A stretch of 64,000 bases of DNA from contig CAVRIR010000005.1 of NCBI GenBank assembly GCA_963721305.1, positions 744,001 to 808,000 of the forward strand, in the 5' to 3' direction. Source of the stretch: DATAES01 sp963721305. Its GTDB lineage: Bacteria > Actinomycetota > Acidimicrobiia > Acidimicrobiales > JACDCH01. Position 1 is the stretch's first letter. Each line of letters begins with the position of its first letter. Of this stretch, positions 43,979-53,801 are shown in pieces. The notes below the pieces were generated by a model that saw nothing but the letters and a program-made list of their open reading frames with translations, was not told the origin of the DNA and searched no databases. The position numbers and the translations under genes are program-made.

Positions 43979-46033
43979 TCAGCGCGACGTGAGGTCGTAC
44001 ACGGTGACACCGCCAACCGTGGCCGCGTGGAAGTTCCGCTCGACCCACGACGAGATCTGGGCAGACGTCTGCTCCGTGCCGGTGCCGCCTCGTCCAGCGG
44101 ACGCTCCGAAGCCACCGAAGCCGCGACCGCCGCCGACGAAGTAGTGGATCTGTCCGGCGGCGACGTACGCCTGGAACTGTGCCAGGGTCGGACTCGGATC
44201 GGTGCCGTTGAAGCCACCGATCGACATGACCGGGTCATCGGTCGCGAGCTGGTACCCGGACGCCTCGTTCGAACCGATCGTCGCCGCGACCCACGTGTAC
44301 GAGCTGCTGTTGTTCTCGAGGAGCTGCGTCAGCTGAGCGGTCGGCGTGCTGCCAGTGAGCAGACCACCTGCGCCACCTGCGCCACCCCCGCCGCCGCCGC
44401 CACCGGGGAAGGCGCCGCCGCGGCCACCGGCCGGAGCGCCGGGCGGGAAGCCACCGCCGCCCGGGAAGCCGCCGCCCGGGAAGCCACCCCCGAAGCGACC
44501 CCCGGGACGCGAGCCGAGACCGAACGCCGACGTAGCCGGTCCGGCAACTGGGATCGCGCCCGAGTGCGGCGTACCCGCGGTTGCGAACGCGTAGCTGGCG
44601 CTGCCACACAGTGCGACGACGATCCCGATGGCGGCGATGGTCTGACCGCCGCGACCCTCGAGCCATGGACCCACGAGCAGCACTGCGCCGACCGCCATCC
44701 CGGCGATCAACAAGACCGGTCCGAGCCAGCCGTACCAGTCCGGTGTGCGCTGCAGCAGCACGAAGCTGCAGATCCCCGTCACGCCCGACGCAGCCGCGAG
44801 AAAGGCGCGACACATCGGTTCGCTGCGCCGACGCCACAGGTACGACGCGCCCATGCCGACCAGCGCGCCGATCGCGGGGGCGAGGGCGACGGTGTAGTAC
44901 GGATGGATGATCCCCTGGCCGAGGCTGAAGACGATGCCCGTCACGATCAGCCAGCTGCCCCACAGCAACGCACCGGCGCGTGTTCGATCGGTTCTGGCTG
45001 CTCGCCACGTCACGACGAGCAGCGCCGTGAGCATGACGAGCGCGGCCGGCAACAACCACGCGATCTGACCGCCGAAGTCGGTGTTGAACAGGCGAGTCCA
45101 TCCGGTCGGTCCCCACATCGAGCCCGGCTGTCCGCCGCCACCGACACTGCCGGTCTCGCTCCCGGAGAGCCGGCCGAAGCCGTTGTAACCGAAGATGAGG
45201 TCCCACAGGCTGTTCGTCTGGGAGCCGCCGATGTACGGCCGACTCGACGCCGGGATCGCCATCACGGCGACCACCCACCACAGTCCGGACACGATGACCG
45301 CGCCCGCGGCGGCCGCCACTTGCCAGAGGCGCCGGCGCAACGGGGCGTTCGCGGCGATGAGATAGACGAGCGTGAAGCCGGGGACGATCAACAGCGCTTG
45401 CAGCATCTTCGTCAGGAACGCGAAGCCGATGAGCGTGCCGGCGGCGAGCAACCATCCGGTGCTGCCGCGCTCGATGGCGCGCACCAGCGCGTACGCCGAG
45501 CACACCATCAGTAGCGTCAGCAGCGCGTCGGGGTTGTTGAACCGGAACATCAGCACCGCGACCGGTGTCAGCGCGAGCACGGTCCCTGCGATGAGCCCCG
45601 CGGTGGCACCGAACCAGCGACGGACCGTCGCGTAGAGCACGCCAACAGCGGCAACGCCTTCCAATGCCTGGGGAACCAGGATGCTCCACGAGTTGAGGCC
45701 GAAGATGCGCGCGCTGAGGTCCATGACCCACAACGACACCGGTGGTTTGTCCACGGTGATCGAGTTCGCCGCGTCGGACGACCCGAAGAAGAACGCCTTC
45801 CAACTCTTGGTGCCGGCCTGCACTGCGGCCGAGTAGAAGCTGTTCGCCCAACCCGAGTTGCCAAGGCCCCAGAGATAGAGGACACCGGTCCCGATGAGGA
45901 GCACGACAAGGCCGGTCCGGTGCCACGCGCGCTCAGGGAGCTCGCGCGCGTGCACCGGACCGACGGTTGGCTCGCCGCCGTCATGTTCCTCGAGCAGCGG
46001 CGGCGACGTCGGTGCAACCGTGACGAGACTCAT
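43979..46033 (-). CDS. GT39-family membrane glycosyltransferase with glycine-rich insert
   Basis: A 684-aa polytopic protein. The first luminal loop has GWANSFYSAAVQAGTKSWKAFFFGSSDAANSITVDKPPVSLWV, typical of GT39/ArnT-like enzymes that use polyprenyl-phosphate sugars. About ten to eleven transmembrane helices follow. A Gly/Pro-rich stretch of about 60 residues (GGRFGGGFPGGGFPGGGGFPPG region, about residues 505-560) precedes a soluble extracytoplasmic domain with NNSSSYTWVAATIGSNEASGYQLATDDPVMSIGGFNG. Its ATG overlaps the GT2 stop (ATGA), so a GT2-made lipid-linked sugar probably supplies it. The acceptor is unknown; protein or envelope glycan are both possible. Confidence 0.88.
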   Translation of the reverse strand: MSLVTVAPTSPPLLEEHDGGEPTVGPVHARELPERAWHRTGLVVLLIGTGVLYLWGLGNSGWANSFYSAAVQAGTKSWKAFFFGSSDAANSITVDKPPVSLWVMDLSARIFGLNSWSILVPQALEGVAAVGVLYATVRRWFGATAGLIAGTVLALTPVAVLMFRFNNPDALLTLLMVCSAYALVRAIERGSTGWLLAAGTLIGFAFLTKMLQALLIVPGFTLVYLIAANAPLRRRLWQVAAAAGAVIVSGLWWVVAVMAIPASSRPYIGGSQTNSLWDLIFGYNGFGRLSGSETGSVGGGGQPGSMWGPTGWTRLFNTDFGGQIAWLLPAALVMLTALLVVTWRAARTDRTRAGALLWGSWLIVTGIVFSLGQGIIHPYYTVALAPAIGALVGMGASYLWRRRSEPMCRAFLAAASGVTGICSFVLLQRTPDWYGWLGPVLLIAGMAVGAVLLVGPWLEGRGGQTIAAIGIVVALCGSASYAFATAGTPHSGAIPVAGPATSAFGLGSRPGGRFGGGFPGGGFPGGGGFPPGAPAGGRGGAFPGGGGGGGGAGGAGGLLTGSTPTAQLTQLLENNSSSYTWVAATIGSNEASGYQLATDDPVMSIGGFNGTDPSPTLAQFQAYVAAGQIHYFVGGGRGFGGFGASAGRGGTGTEQTSAQISSWVERNFHAATVGGVTVYDLTSR

Positions 46034-46806
46034 GCGCGCCCGTCCGCCATCCGCCGCGACCCGCGCCGCATCATCCGAGCGATTCCCCGCAGGTCGGAAG
46101 TTGCGGTGCGGACGACGTCGACGCTCGAATCAGGGTCGTCGATCCAATCGACCGGCACTTCGTGGATGCGCAGTCCGATGCGCTCCGCGACCACCAAGAG
46201 CTCCGTGTCGAAGAACCACGCGTTGTCCTCGACGACCGGTAGCAGCCGTCGAGCGGCGTCGGATCGCAACGCCTTGAACCCGCACTGCGCATCCGAGAAC
46301 CCGTTGCGCAAGGTCGCTTTGAGCAGCAGGTTGTACCCGCGCGAGATCACCTGTCGCTTGGCACCGCGCTCGACACGTGCGCCGTGTGCGAGGCGAGTGC
46401 CGATCGCCACATCGCTGTGTCCGGAGATCAACGGGGCAACGAGGGGAAGCAGCGCGTCGAGGCCAGTGGACAGGTCGACGTCCATGTACGCGACAACGGG
46501 CGAAGCACTCGCCGTCCAGGCAGTCCGCAGCGCGAGCCCGCGGCCCTTGGCATCGACGCGGATCGCGCCGACGCCGTCGACATCATCCGCCAGGCGGCGG
46601 GCGATCGACCACGTCGCATCCCGGCTCCCGTTGTCGGCGATGGTGATCGCCGCCGGCAACGGGAACCGAGTCTCCAGGTACGCGTGCAAACGGCGGACCG
46701 ACCGCTCCAGCGTCGCCGACTCGTCGAACACGGGAACGACGATGTCGATGACGGGTGGAACGGACGGGGCCGGATCCGGTACGACCGAGAGCTGCGCGGT
46801 GCTCAT
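46030..46806 (-). CDS. GT2-family glycosyltransferase (dolichyl/polyprenyl-phosphate sugar synthase-like)
   Basis: A 258-aa GT-A enzyme. It has IDIVVPVFDESATLERSVRRL, the nucleotide-sugar and metal site YMDVDLSTGLDALLPLV, and QCGFKALRSDAARRLLP, the pattern of polyprenyl-phosphate mannosyl/glucosyl transferases. No GtrA membrane domain is fused here. It is coupled to the GT39 gene by a 4-bp overlap and is first in this part of the locus, 77 bp after the glycine-rich protein gene. A candidate regulator site lies 44-61 bp upstream. Confidence 0.9.
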   Translation of the reverse strand: MSTAQLSVVPDPAPSVPPVIDIVVPVFDESATLERSVRRLHAYLETRFPLPAAITIADNGSRDATWSIARRLADDVDGVGAIRVDAKGRGLALRTAWTASASPVVAYMDVDLSTGLDALLPLVAPLISGHSDVAIGTRLAHGARVERGAKRQVISRGYNLLLKATLRNGFSDAQCGFKALRSDAARRLLPVVEDNAWFFDTELLVVAERIGLRIHEVPVDWIDDPDSSVDVVRTATSDLRGIARMMRRGSRRMADGRA

Positions 46807-46850
46807 GGGTCAACGATCCCGGTCACAACTGAGCCGCCGGTCAGAACAAG

Positions 46851-46868
46851 ATCCGAGTTGGCTGTGAG
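46851..46868 (-). promoter_or_regulatory. Candidate response-regulator site upstream of the GT2 gene
   Basis: On the minus strand CTCACAG and CTCGGAT begin 11 bp apart, 45-62 bp before ATG 46806. The stretch CTCACAGCCAACTC matches 12 of 14 bases of the stretch upstream of the MacA-like gene (51303-51320). Confidence 0.45.
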
Positions 46869-46883
46869 TCGCGGTTCGGTCGA

Positions 46884-47549
46884 TCAGTTGCCGCTCGAGG
46901 TCCCGCCCCCTCCGCCACCCTGACCGCCGCCGCTGCCGCCCTGACCGCCACCTCCGCCACCGCCGAAGAACCCGCCACCGAGGGCGTCGCTACCGATGAC
47001 GATGACCTGGCTCGTCGAGCCGTCGGTGTTGGTCACCTGGCGAACGACGATGTTCTGTCCGGCGGTGATGTCAGTGATCGCGCCCGTCGTCGACTTCGTG
47101 ATCGTCGGGTTGTTGAGCGTGACCGTCTGGGTCTGGCCTTGACGATCCATCACCGTGACCGTGTTGCCGCTGACCGACTGCACGGTGCCGGTGGTCGCGT
47201 TGCCGAATCCACCACCGGTGCCGCCTCCACCTTGGCCACGACCGGCGCCGCCCGGGCCGCCGTAGCCGCGGAACCCGCGTCCACCAGCCTGACCCTGGCT
47301 GCTGGTCGCGACGTTGGCAGACGCCTTGTTGCCTTTCAGCTGGGCGCCGCCCCAGATGCCGACCAAGGCGACGACGGCGATCACCGCGATCGCGAGTGGC
47401 AGGCGGACGCGCACACCCTTCGCGGGCCCCTCGTCCTTCCACTTTTCGTCGATGTCGGTCGGCGCGTTCGGCGGCATGCCGGGCATCACCGGCGGCGTCG
47501 CCGGCGGGACGGCCTGCGGCGGTTGGTTTGGCAGTTCAGGGTCGGTCAT
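46884..47549 (-). CDS. Glycine-rich single-pass membrane protein with DUF5666-like domain
   Basis: A 221-aa protein. A cytosolic Pro-rich N-terminus (QPPQAVPPATPPVMPGMPP) is followed by one transmembrane helix (LPLAIAVIAVVALVGIWGG), a Gly-rich region, then a beta-rich segment TVQSVSGNTVTVMDRQGQTQTVTLNNPTITKSTTGAITDITAGQNIVV resembling DUF5666, and a Gly-rich C-terminus. It is probably extracytoplasmic. It lies 36 bp downstream of the MacB-like permease and shares glycine-rich composition with the MacA-like and GT39 proteins of this locus, suggesting a common envelope function. No enzymatic motif is seen. Confidence 0.78.
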   Translation of the reverse strand: MTDPELPNQPPQAVPPATPPVMPGMPPNAPTDIDEKWKDEGPAKGVRVRLPLAIAVIAVVALVGIWGGAQLKGNKASANVATSSQGQAGGRGFRGYGGPGGAGRGQGGGGTGGGFGNATTGTVQSVSGNTVTVMDRQGQTQTVTLNNPTITKSTTGAITDITAGQNIVVRQVTNTDGSTSQVIVIGSDALGGGFFGGGGGGGQGGSGGGQGGGGGGTSSGN

Positions 47550-47585
47550 GCAAGTTCCTTCAGTCGTGTTCTTCGGGTAGGGGGA

Positions 47586-48811
<1,226 letters not shown>

Positions 48812-48815
<4 letters not shown>

Positions 48816-49564
48816 CGCGCTGCCACCGGATCGGCGACGGCCTGGCGCAGCCGGTCGTCGGACACGATCAGCCCGTCGCGCAGTCGCACGATCCTCGACC
48901 CGCACGCCGCGACGTCGCTCTCGTGCGTGATCACCACGATGGTGCGTCCTTCGGCGTTGAGACGCGCGAACAACTGCATGATGTCGTCAGTCGAGGTGGT
49001 GTCGAGGTTGCCTGTCGGTTCGTCCGCGAGGATCAAGGCCGGACTCGTGACCAACGCGCGCGCGATCGCCACTCGCTGCTGCTGGCCGCCCGACAGCTCG
49101 GTCGGCTGGTGCGCGGCACGATCCGCGAGCCCGACTGCCGCGAGCGCAGCGAGCGCGAGTTCGCGACGCTCGCGACGTCCGACCCCGGCATACGTGAGTG
49201 GCATCTCCACGTTGGTGAGCGCCGGCGTGCGCGGGATCAGGTTGAAGCTCTGGAACACGAAGCCGATGCGTCGGTTGCGCACGCGGGCGATCCGCGCCTC
49301 GTCGAGCGTACGGACGTCGATGCCGTCGAGGAAGAACTGACCCGACGAGGGGATGTCGAGGCAGCCGATGATGTTCATGAGCGTCGACTTGCCCGAGCCC
49401 GACGCGCCCATGATGGCGACGAACTCGCCGCGCTCGACGGTCAGGTCGATGCCGCGAAGCGCGTGGACCGCAACCGAACCGGTGCGGTAGATCTTCGTCA
49501 CCTGTTGCAGGTGGATGACGGGGTACGCGAGCTGCGTGGCGTCAGGCGCGCCCGCCGTTGGCAT
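48812..49564 (-). CDS. ABC transporter ATP-binding protein (MacB/LolD type)
   Basis: A 250-aa ATPase. Walker A is GASGSGKST, the Q-loop lies in FVFQSFNLIPRTPALTNVEMPL, the signature is LSGGQQQRVAIARAL, Walker B is ALILADEPTGNLD and the switch His is in VVITHES. The PTGNLDTTST run is typical of the LolD/MacB subgroup. It overlaps the MacA-like stop by one base (TGATG) and the permease start by four (ATGA), so all three are coupled. Confidence 0.95.
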
Positions 49565-51261
49565 CAGTTGGCACCACCGCCGCCGAAGCCGCCGCCGCCG
49601 CCGGCGCCGCCACCGCGGAAGCCGCCTCCTCCGGCGCCGCCGAAGCCACCGCCACCACCGCCGCCACCTGCGCCGCCACCACCACTACCGGCGCCGCCGA
49701 TCGCGGACGTTGCGACGGTTCCGGTGCTGATCATGACCTGATCGCCGTCGGACACGCCAGAGGTGATCTCGGTCGTGCTGTCACCTTGCAGGCCGGTCGT
49801 CACGTCGGTCTGCACGGACTGCCCGTTGACCACTTTGTTGACGTAGGAGTTGCCGGCTTGTGTCTGCACTGCCGCGGTGGGCAGCTCGAGCACGTTGTCC
49901 TTCGACGCCGTCGTGACCGTCACGTTCGCCGTCATGCCCGACTTCGCCGTGGTCGGTGCGTTCGTCACGGAGACGATCGCGTTGTACGTCACGACGTTGC
50001 TCGTGACGGTTGCACTGTCATCGATCTCCTGCACCGTTCCCGCGAGGGATGTACCCGGCAGGGCATCGAGCGTCGTGATGGCCTGCTGGCCGACTTGGAC
50101 CTTGACCGCGTCGGACTCGGGGAAGCCGACCTTCACCTCGAACGCGGTGGGGTCGACGATCGTGAACGCCGCGGTCGACGTCGAGGACGAGCTCGAGCTG
50201 TTGCTGCCGGTGCCGCCGGTGCCGCCCGTGCTCGAGCCGCCACCGCCACCGCCGCCGCCGCCCGTTCCGGACGTCGAGCTCGATGACGACGAGCTCGACG
50301 CGCTGCTCGAGCTGGTCGAGCTCGATCCGCCGGAGACCTGATCACCGACCGCCTTCGTCACGTCGCTCACCGTTCCGTCGACAGGCGCGGTGAGCGTGGT
50401 GGCGTCGAGTGCCTTCTGTGCGCTGGTCAGCGAGCTCTGCGCTTGGATGACCGCGGCCTGCGCCTCGTCGACCGCCGCGGGGTCGACCGTCGTGGTCGTG
50501 ACGGGCGTGCTGGCTCCGGTCTGCGCTGCGGTCAGCGTCGCCTTGTCGAGATCGACCTTCGCTTGCGCGGCGTGGATCGCCTGCTGGTCCTTCTGCGTGC
50601 CGACGGCCTGGGCCTGCTTCGCGTTCTCGACCGCGTTCTGGTCCTTCGCGATCGTCGCCGGATCACCGCCCGCCTGATCGGCCGCGAGCTGCTGCTCCGC
50701 CTGCTGGATCGCGAGCTGGTAGCCCTTCGCGTTGACCTGCGCCGCCTGCTGCGCGTCGCTCAGCGCAACGGTGTCGGCCTGGAGCTGCGCCTGGGTCACC
50801 GTCGCGGACGCGCCGCCACCGCTGCTATTGCTGTTGCCATTTCCGCCACCGCTGCCCGTCGAGCCCTGCGCGCTCGATGAAGTGCCGGCTTGTGCCTGCG
50901 CGAGCTTCTCGTTCGCCGCCGACAGGTTCAGCGTCGCGACCTGGAGGTCCGCCTGCGCCTGTGTCGGATCGAGCTTTGCGAGCACTTCACCAGCCGTCAC
51001 CGTCTCGCCCTCGCTGACGTCGATCTCGGTGATCGTGCCGCTGGTCTGGAAGTCGACGGTGGTGGGACTGTTCGGCTGGAGGTTGCCGGACGCCGAGACG
51101 GTCTGGCTGACGCTGCCGGTCTGCACTGCCACCGTGCGGGAGTTCGATTTTGGGCTGCTGTCCGAACCCGCAACCGCGCCATACGCCATCGAGCCGGTGA
51201 GGATGAGCACGAGCACGAGCGCGGCATAGCCCACGATGTGCTTCGACGTCCGAGGCATCAC
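49564..51261 (-). CDS. MacA/HlyD-like periplasmic adaptor with Gly- and Ser-rich inserts
   Basis: A 565-aa protein. An N-terminal membrane anchor (HIVGYAALVLVLILTGSMAYGAV) is followed by a biotinyl/lipoyl half-motif (SGTITEIDVSEGETVTAGEVLAKLDPTQAQADL), a long coiled-coil hairpin (QLAIQQAEQQLAADQAGGDPATI, NAVENAKQAQAVGTQKDQQAIHAAQAKVDL), the second half-motif (LTAPVDGTVSDVTKAVGDQV) and beta-barrel segments. Low-complexity Ser/Gly inserts interrupt the hairpin and barrel, and the C-terminus is about 40 residues of Gly/Phe/Ala repeats. Such adaptors in Gram-positive bacteria span the wall. Start may be ATG 51261 or 51258. A candidate regulator site lies 42-59 bp upstream. Confidence 0.9.
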   Translation of the reverse strand: MMPRTSKHIVGYAALVLVLILTGSMAYGAVAGSDSSPKSNSRTVAVQTGSVSQTVSASGNLQPNSPTTVDFQTSGTITEIDVSEGETVTAGEVLAKLDPTQAQADLQVATLNLSAANEKLAQAQAGTSSSAQGSTGSGGGNGNSNSSGGGASATVTQAQLQADTVALSDAQQAAQVNAKGYQLAIQQAEQQLAADQAGGDPATIAKDQNAVENAKQAQAVGTQKDQQAIHAAQAKVDLDKATLTAAQTGASTPVTTTTVDPAAVDEAQAAVIQAQSSLTSAQKALDATTLTAPVDGTVSDVTKAVGDQVSGGSSSTSSSSASSSSSSSSTSGTGGGGGGGGGSSTGGTGGTGSNSSSSSSTSTAAFTIVDPTAFEVKVGFPESDAVKVQVGQQAITTLDALPGTSLAGTVQEIDDSATVTSNVVTYNAIVSVTNAPTTAKSGMTANVTVTTASKDNVLELPTAAVQTQAGNSYVNKVVNGQSVQTDVTTGLQGDSTTEITSGVSDGDQVMISTGTVATSAIGGAGSGGGGAGGGGGGGGFGGAGGGGFRGGGAGGGGGFGGGGAN

Positions 51262-51298
51262 CTGAGTCGAACAATGGCGCCTGGGACCAGGCTGCGGA

Positions 51299-52733
51299 TC
51301 ACTTTGGAGTTCGTTGTGAGCTTGTTCCCGCTGCGAGAGGGAAGCTCATGCTGAACCGGGCGCCGTGACCGTTGACGTTGCCCGCCGTCACCGTCCCCCC
51401 GTGGGACATGACGATGGCCTGGACTATGGCGAGGCCGAGCCCACTGCCACCGACTGATCCGTGGCGATGACCCCGCGCCTGGTCGGCGCGCCAGAAACGG
51501 TCGAACACCTTCGCCGCTTCGCCGTCAGGCAGACCCGGACCGTCGTCGGTCACGGTCACGACCGCCGCGCCGCCCGTGGCCGTGACCGTGACCGAGACCG
51601 GGGTGTCCGCCGGCGTGTGGTCGCGCGTGTTCGCGAGCAAGTTCGCGAGCACCTGACGAAGCCGCGCGTCGTCACCATCGACGATGACCTCCGGCTCAGC
51701 CGTGAGCGACACGACGCGATCAGGGTCGACGGCGCGCGCGTCGCTCACCGCATCGGCTGCGATGACCGAGATGTCGACGGGCGACCGGGTGACCGGTCGT
51801 CCCTGGTCGAGGCGCGCGAGCAGCAGTAGATCGTCGACGAGTCCACCCATCCGCACGGCCTCGTCCTCGATGCGCATGACCGCGCGCGTTCCTTGCTCGG
51901 GATCGTTGAGCGCACCGCGACGCAACAGTTCCGAGTAACCGCGGATCGAGGTCAGCGGCGTGCGCAACTCGTGCGACGCGTCGGTGACGAACCGTCGAAG
52001 CTTGTCCTCTGATTCCTGCCGCGCGTCGAACGCCTTGTTCAACGCGTTCGCAAGGTGCTCGACCTCAGAGCCGCCGCGCAGATCGACCCGGCGGTCGATG
52101 TCACCGCCCGCGATTGCGTCTGCCGTCGCCGCCATGTCCTCGAGCGGATGCAGACCGATGCGCACCAACCACAGCCCAACGCCCGTCGCGGCAATGAGCA
52201 AGCTGAGGCCGACGCCGATCTCGAGCCAGTGGAGCCGCGACACGGTGGCATCGACGTCGCCGAGCGGCGCGAGGATCACCGCGACATCGCTGGATCCTTC
52301 GATCGGCTCCGCCACGACGCGATACGGGACGCCGGCGATGGTGGCGTCGGACCGGTTCGACTCACCCCCACGCGCCGGTCTCCAGCACCGACGTCGGGAT
52401 CGCTTGTACGACGGCGGACGTGTCCGAGAAGGGCGACACGAGCTGACGCACCACGTGCCCCGATGCGTCGTAGCGCGCGGCGAGGACATCACCGTTCGCG
52501 CCGGCAGGAGGGGTCGTCGCGCCAGAAGCGATCGACTGACCGAAGGCAGGGTTGTTGTTGAACTCCGGCTCGCTCAGGCGCCGGACCGCGAACGGTTCGA
52601 CCGACGTGAGCCGATCGTCAACGCGCTGTGACAGGTACGAACGCAGCGCGGAGCTCGTCGCAAATCCCGACACGACGAGACCGACGCCCGTCAGCACCAG
52701 CACGACGAGCACGAGCCGCACCCGCAAGCTCAC
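51299..52733 (-). CDS. HAMP-containing sensor histidine kinase (single frameshift)
   Basis: GTG 52733 overlaps the regulator stop (GTGA) and starts SLRVRLVLVVLVLTGVGLVVSG, the first transmembrane helix. The extracytoplasmic domain is in this frame to VLETGAWG. Beyond that the protein continues in another frame (GESNRSDATIAGVPYRVVAEP), with the second helix, HAMP, HisKA (TDASHELRTPLTSIRGYSELL) and HATPase (NLLANTRDHTPADT, DDGPGLPDGE, GSGLGLAIVQAIV). Removing one base from the CCCCC at 52365-52369 joins them, giving about 477 aa. Together with the OmpR-type regulator it probably controls the exporter and glycosyltransferase genes downstream. Confidence 0.9.
51303..51320 (-). promoter_or_regulatory. 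Candidate response-regulator site upstream of the MacA-like gene
   Basis: On the minus strand CTCACAA and CTCCAAA begin 11 bp apart within the last codons of the kinase gene, 42-59 bp before the MacA-like start. They are similar to the site before the GT2 gene. Confidence 0.45.
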
Positions 52734-53452
52734 GGATCGGCTTCCGTCCTCAACACATAGCCGAAGCCGCGCACGGTGTGGATCAGCGGCGGATCCCTCT
52801 GATCCACCTTCTTGCGCAGGTACGAGATGTATGTCTCGACGACCGTCGACTCCCCCTCGAAGTCGTATTGCCACACATGCTCGAGGATCTGCGACTTCGA
52901 GAGCACGCGACCGGCGTTCAACATGAGGTAGCGCAGCACGCGGTACTCGGTCGCGGACAACTCGATGCGCTCGTCACCGCGCCGAACATCGTGCGCCTCG
53001 TCGTCGAGCACCAGGTCGCCGACCGTGAGGCGCGTCACCCGTCGAGGTGTGCCGCTGCTTCGGCGCAGCACGGCTTCGATGCGGGCCACGATCTCTTCCA
53101 GGCCGAACGGCTTCGTGACGTAGTCGTCGCCGCCGAGTCGCAGGCCGCTCACCTTGTCCTCGGACGCGTCGCGCGCGGTCAGGAAGATGATCGGTACCTG
53201 CACACCGTCGCTGCGAAGGCGGCGGCACACCTCGAAGCCGTCGCAGCCAGGCATCGCGACGTCGAGCAGCATGATGTCCGGACGGACGTCGATGACCCTG
53301 GCGATGGCGTCGAGCCCGTTTCGGGCCACCGCCACGTCGAACCCGAGGAACCGCAATCCGGTGCTCAGGACGTCGGTGATGTAGTCCTCGTCGTCCACAA
53401 CCAGGACGCTGACCGGCACGTCCCCGTCACTCAACAGGTTCACCCCATCCAT
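52730..53452 (-). CDS. OmpR-family response regulator
   Basis: A 240-aa regulator. The receiver has VDDEDY, phospho-Asp in IMLLDVAMPGCDG, the Thr of FLTARDA and Lys in DDYVTKPFGLEEIVARI. The winged-helix domain has IELSATEYRVLRYLMLNAGRVLSKSQILEHVWQYDFEGESTVVETYISYLRKKVD and ends GFGYVLRTEADP. It is coupled to the kinase by GTGA. ATG 53452 gives a 12-residue leader before the receiver; GTG 53419 is an alternative that would put the upstream direct repeat 46-63 bp away, matching the other candidate sites. Confidence 0.93.
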   Translation of the reverse strand: MDGVNLLSDGDVPVSVLVVDDEDYITDVLSTGLRFLGFDVAVARNGLDAIARVIDVRPDIMLLDVAMPGCDGFEVCRRLRSDGVQVPIIFLTARDASEDKVSGLRLGGDDYVTKPFGLEEIVARIEAVLRRSSGTPRRVTRLTVGDLVLDDEAHDVRRGDERIELSATEYRVLRYLMLNAGRVLSKSQILEHVWQYDFEGESTVVETYISYLRKKVDQRDPPLIHTVRGFGYVLRTEADP

Positions 53453-53464
53453 CTGGCCTGACGA

Positions 53465-53482
53465 ACCTGTGAATCACCTGAG
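53465..53482 (-). promoter_or_regulatory. Candidate autoregulatory direct repeat before the OmpR-type regulator
   Basis: On the minus strand CTCAGGT and CACAGGT begin exactly 11 bp apart, the spacing of tandem OmpR-family half-sites. They lie 13-30 bp before ATG 53452, or 46-63 bp before GTG 53419. Confidence 0.45.
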
Positions 53483-53516
53483 ACCCGTTTGCGAACCGGG
53501 TGAAAGGGACGGTGAC

Positions 53517-53801
53517 TCAGGGGTCGCCGTCGGCCTCGGCCAGGACACCGGCCGAGGCGGCGAGGGCGGTGGCGACGCCGGCCGCTCGTTCCACCACGGC
53601 GGCGAGATAGTGGTCGGCCAGCGATGCGTGTCCCCGCAGCGGTGGGGATCCCAGCGAATCGAGCAGCGCGGCGGGCGCGGTTGCCGGGACGATCGGCTCG
53701 ACCGGGTCGGGTCGCGGCACCGGTTGCCACAGGCTCTTGGCCCGGTCGGCAGAGCGATTGCGGCCGCGCGATCGGCGCTGGCCGCGGCGCGGTGCGGTCA
53801 T
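53517..53801 (-). CDS. Hypothetical basic 94-aa protein downstream of the helicase gene
   Basis: ATG 53801 overlaps the helicase stop (ATGA). The N-terminus is strongly basic (TAPRRGQRRSRGRNRSADRAK), followed by a Pro-rich segment and a helical C-terminus (ASLADHYLAAVVERAAGVATALAASAGVLA). The coupling suggests it works with the SNF2-type protein, perhaps in nucleic-acid binding, but no family is recognised. Confidence 0.7.
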   Translation of the reverse strand: MTAPRRGQRRSRGRNRSADRAKSLWQPVPRPDPVEPIVPATAPAALLDSLGSPPLRGHASLADHYLAAVVERAAGVATALAASAGVLAEADGDP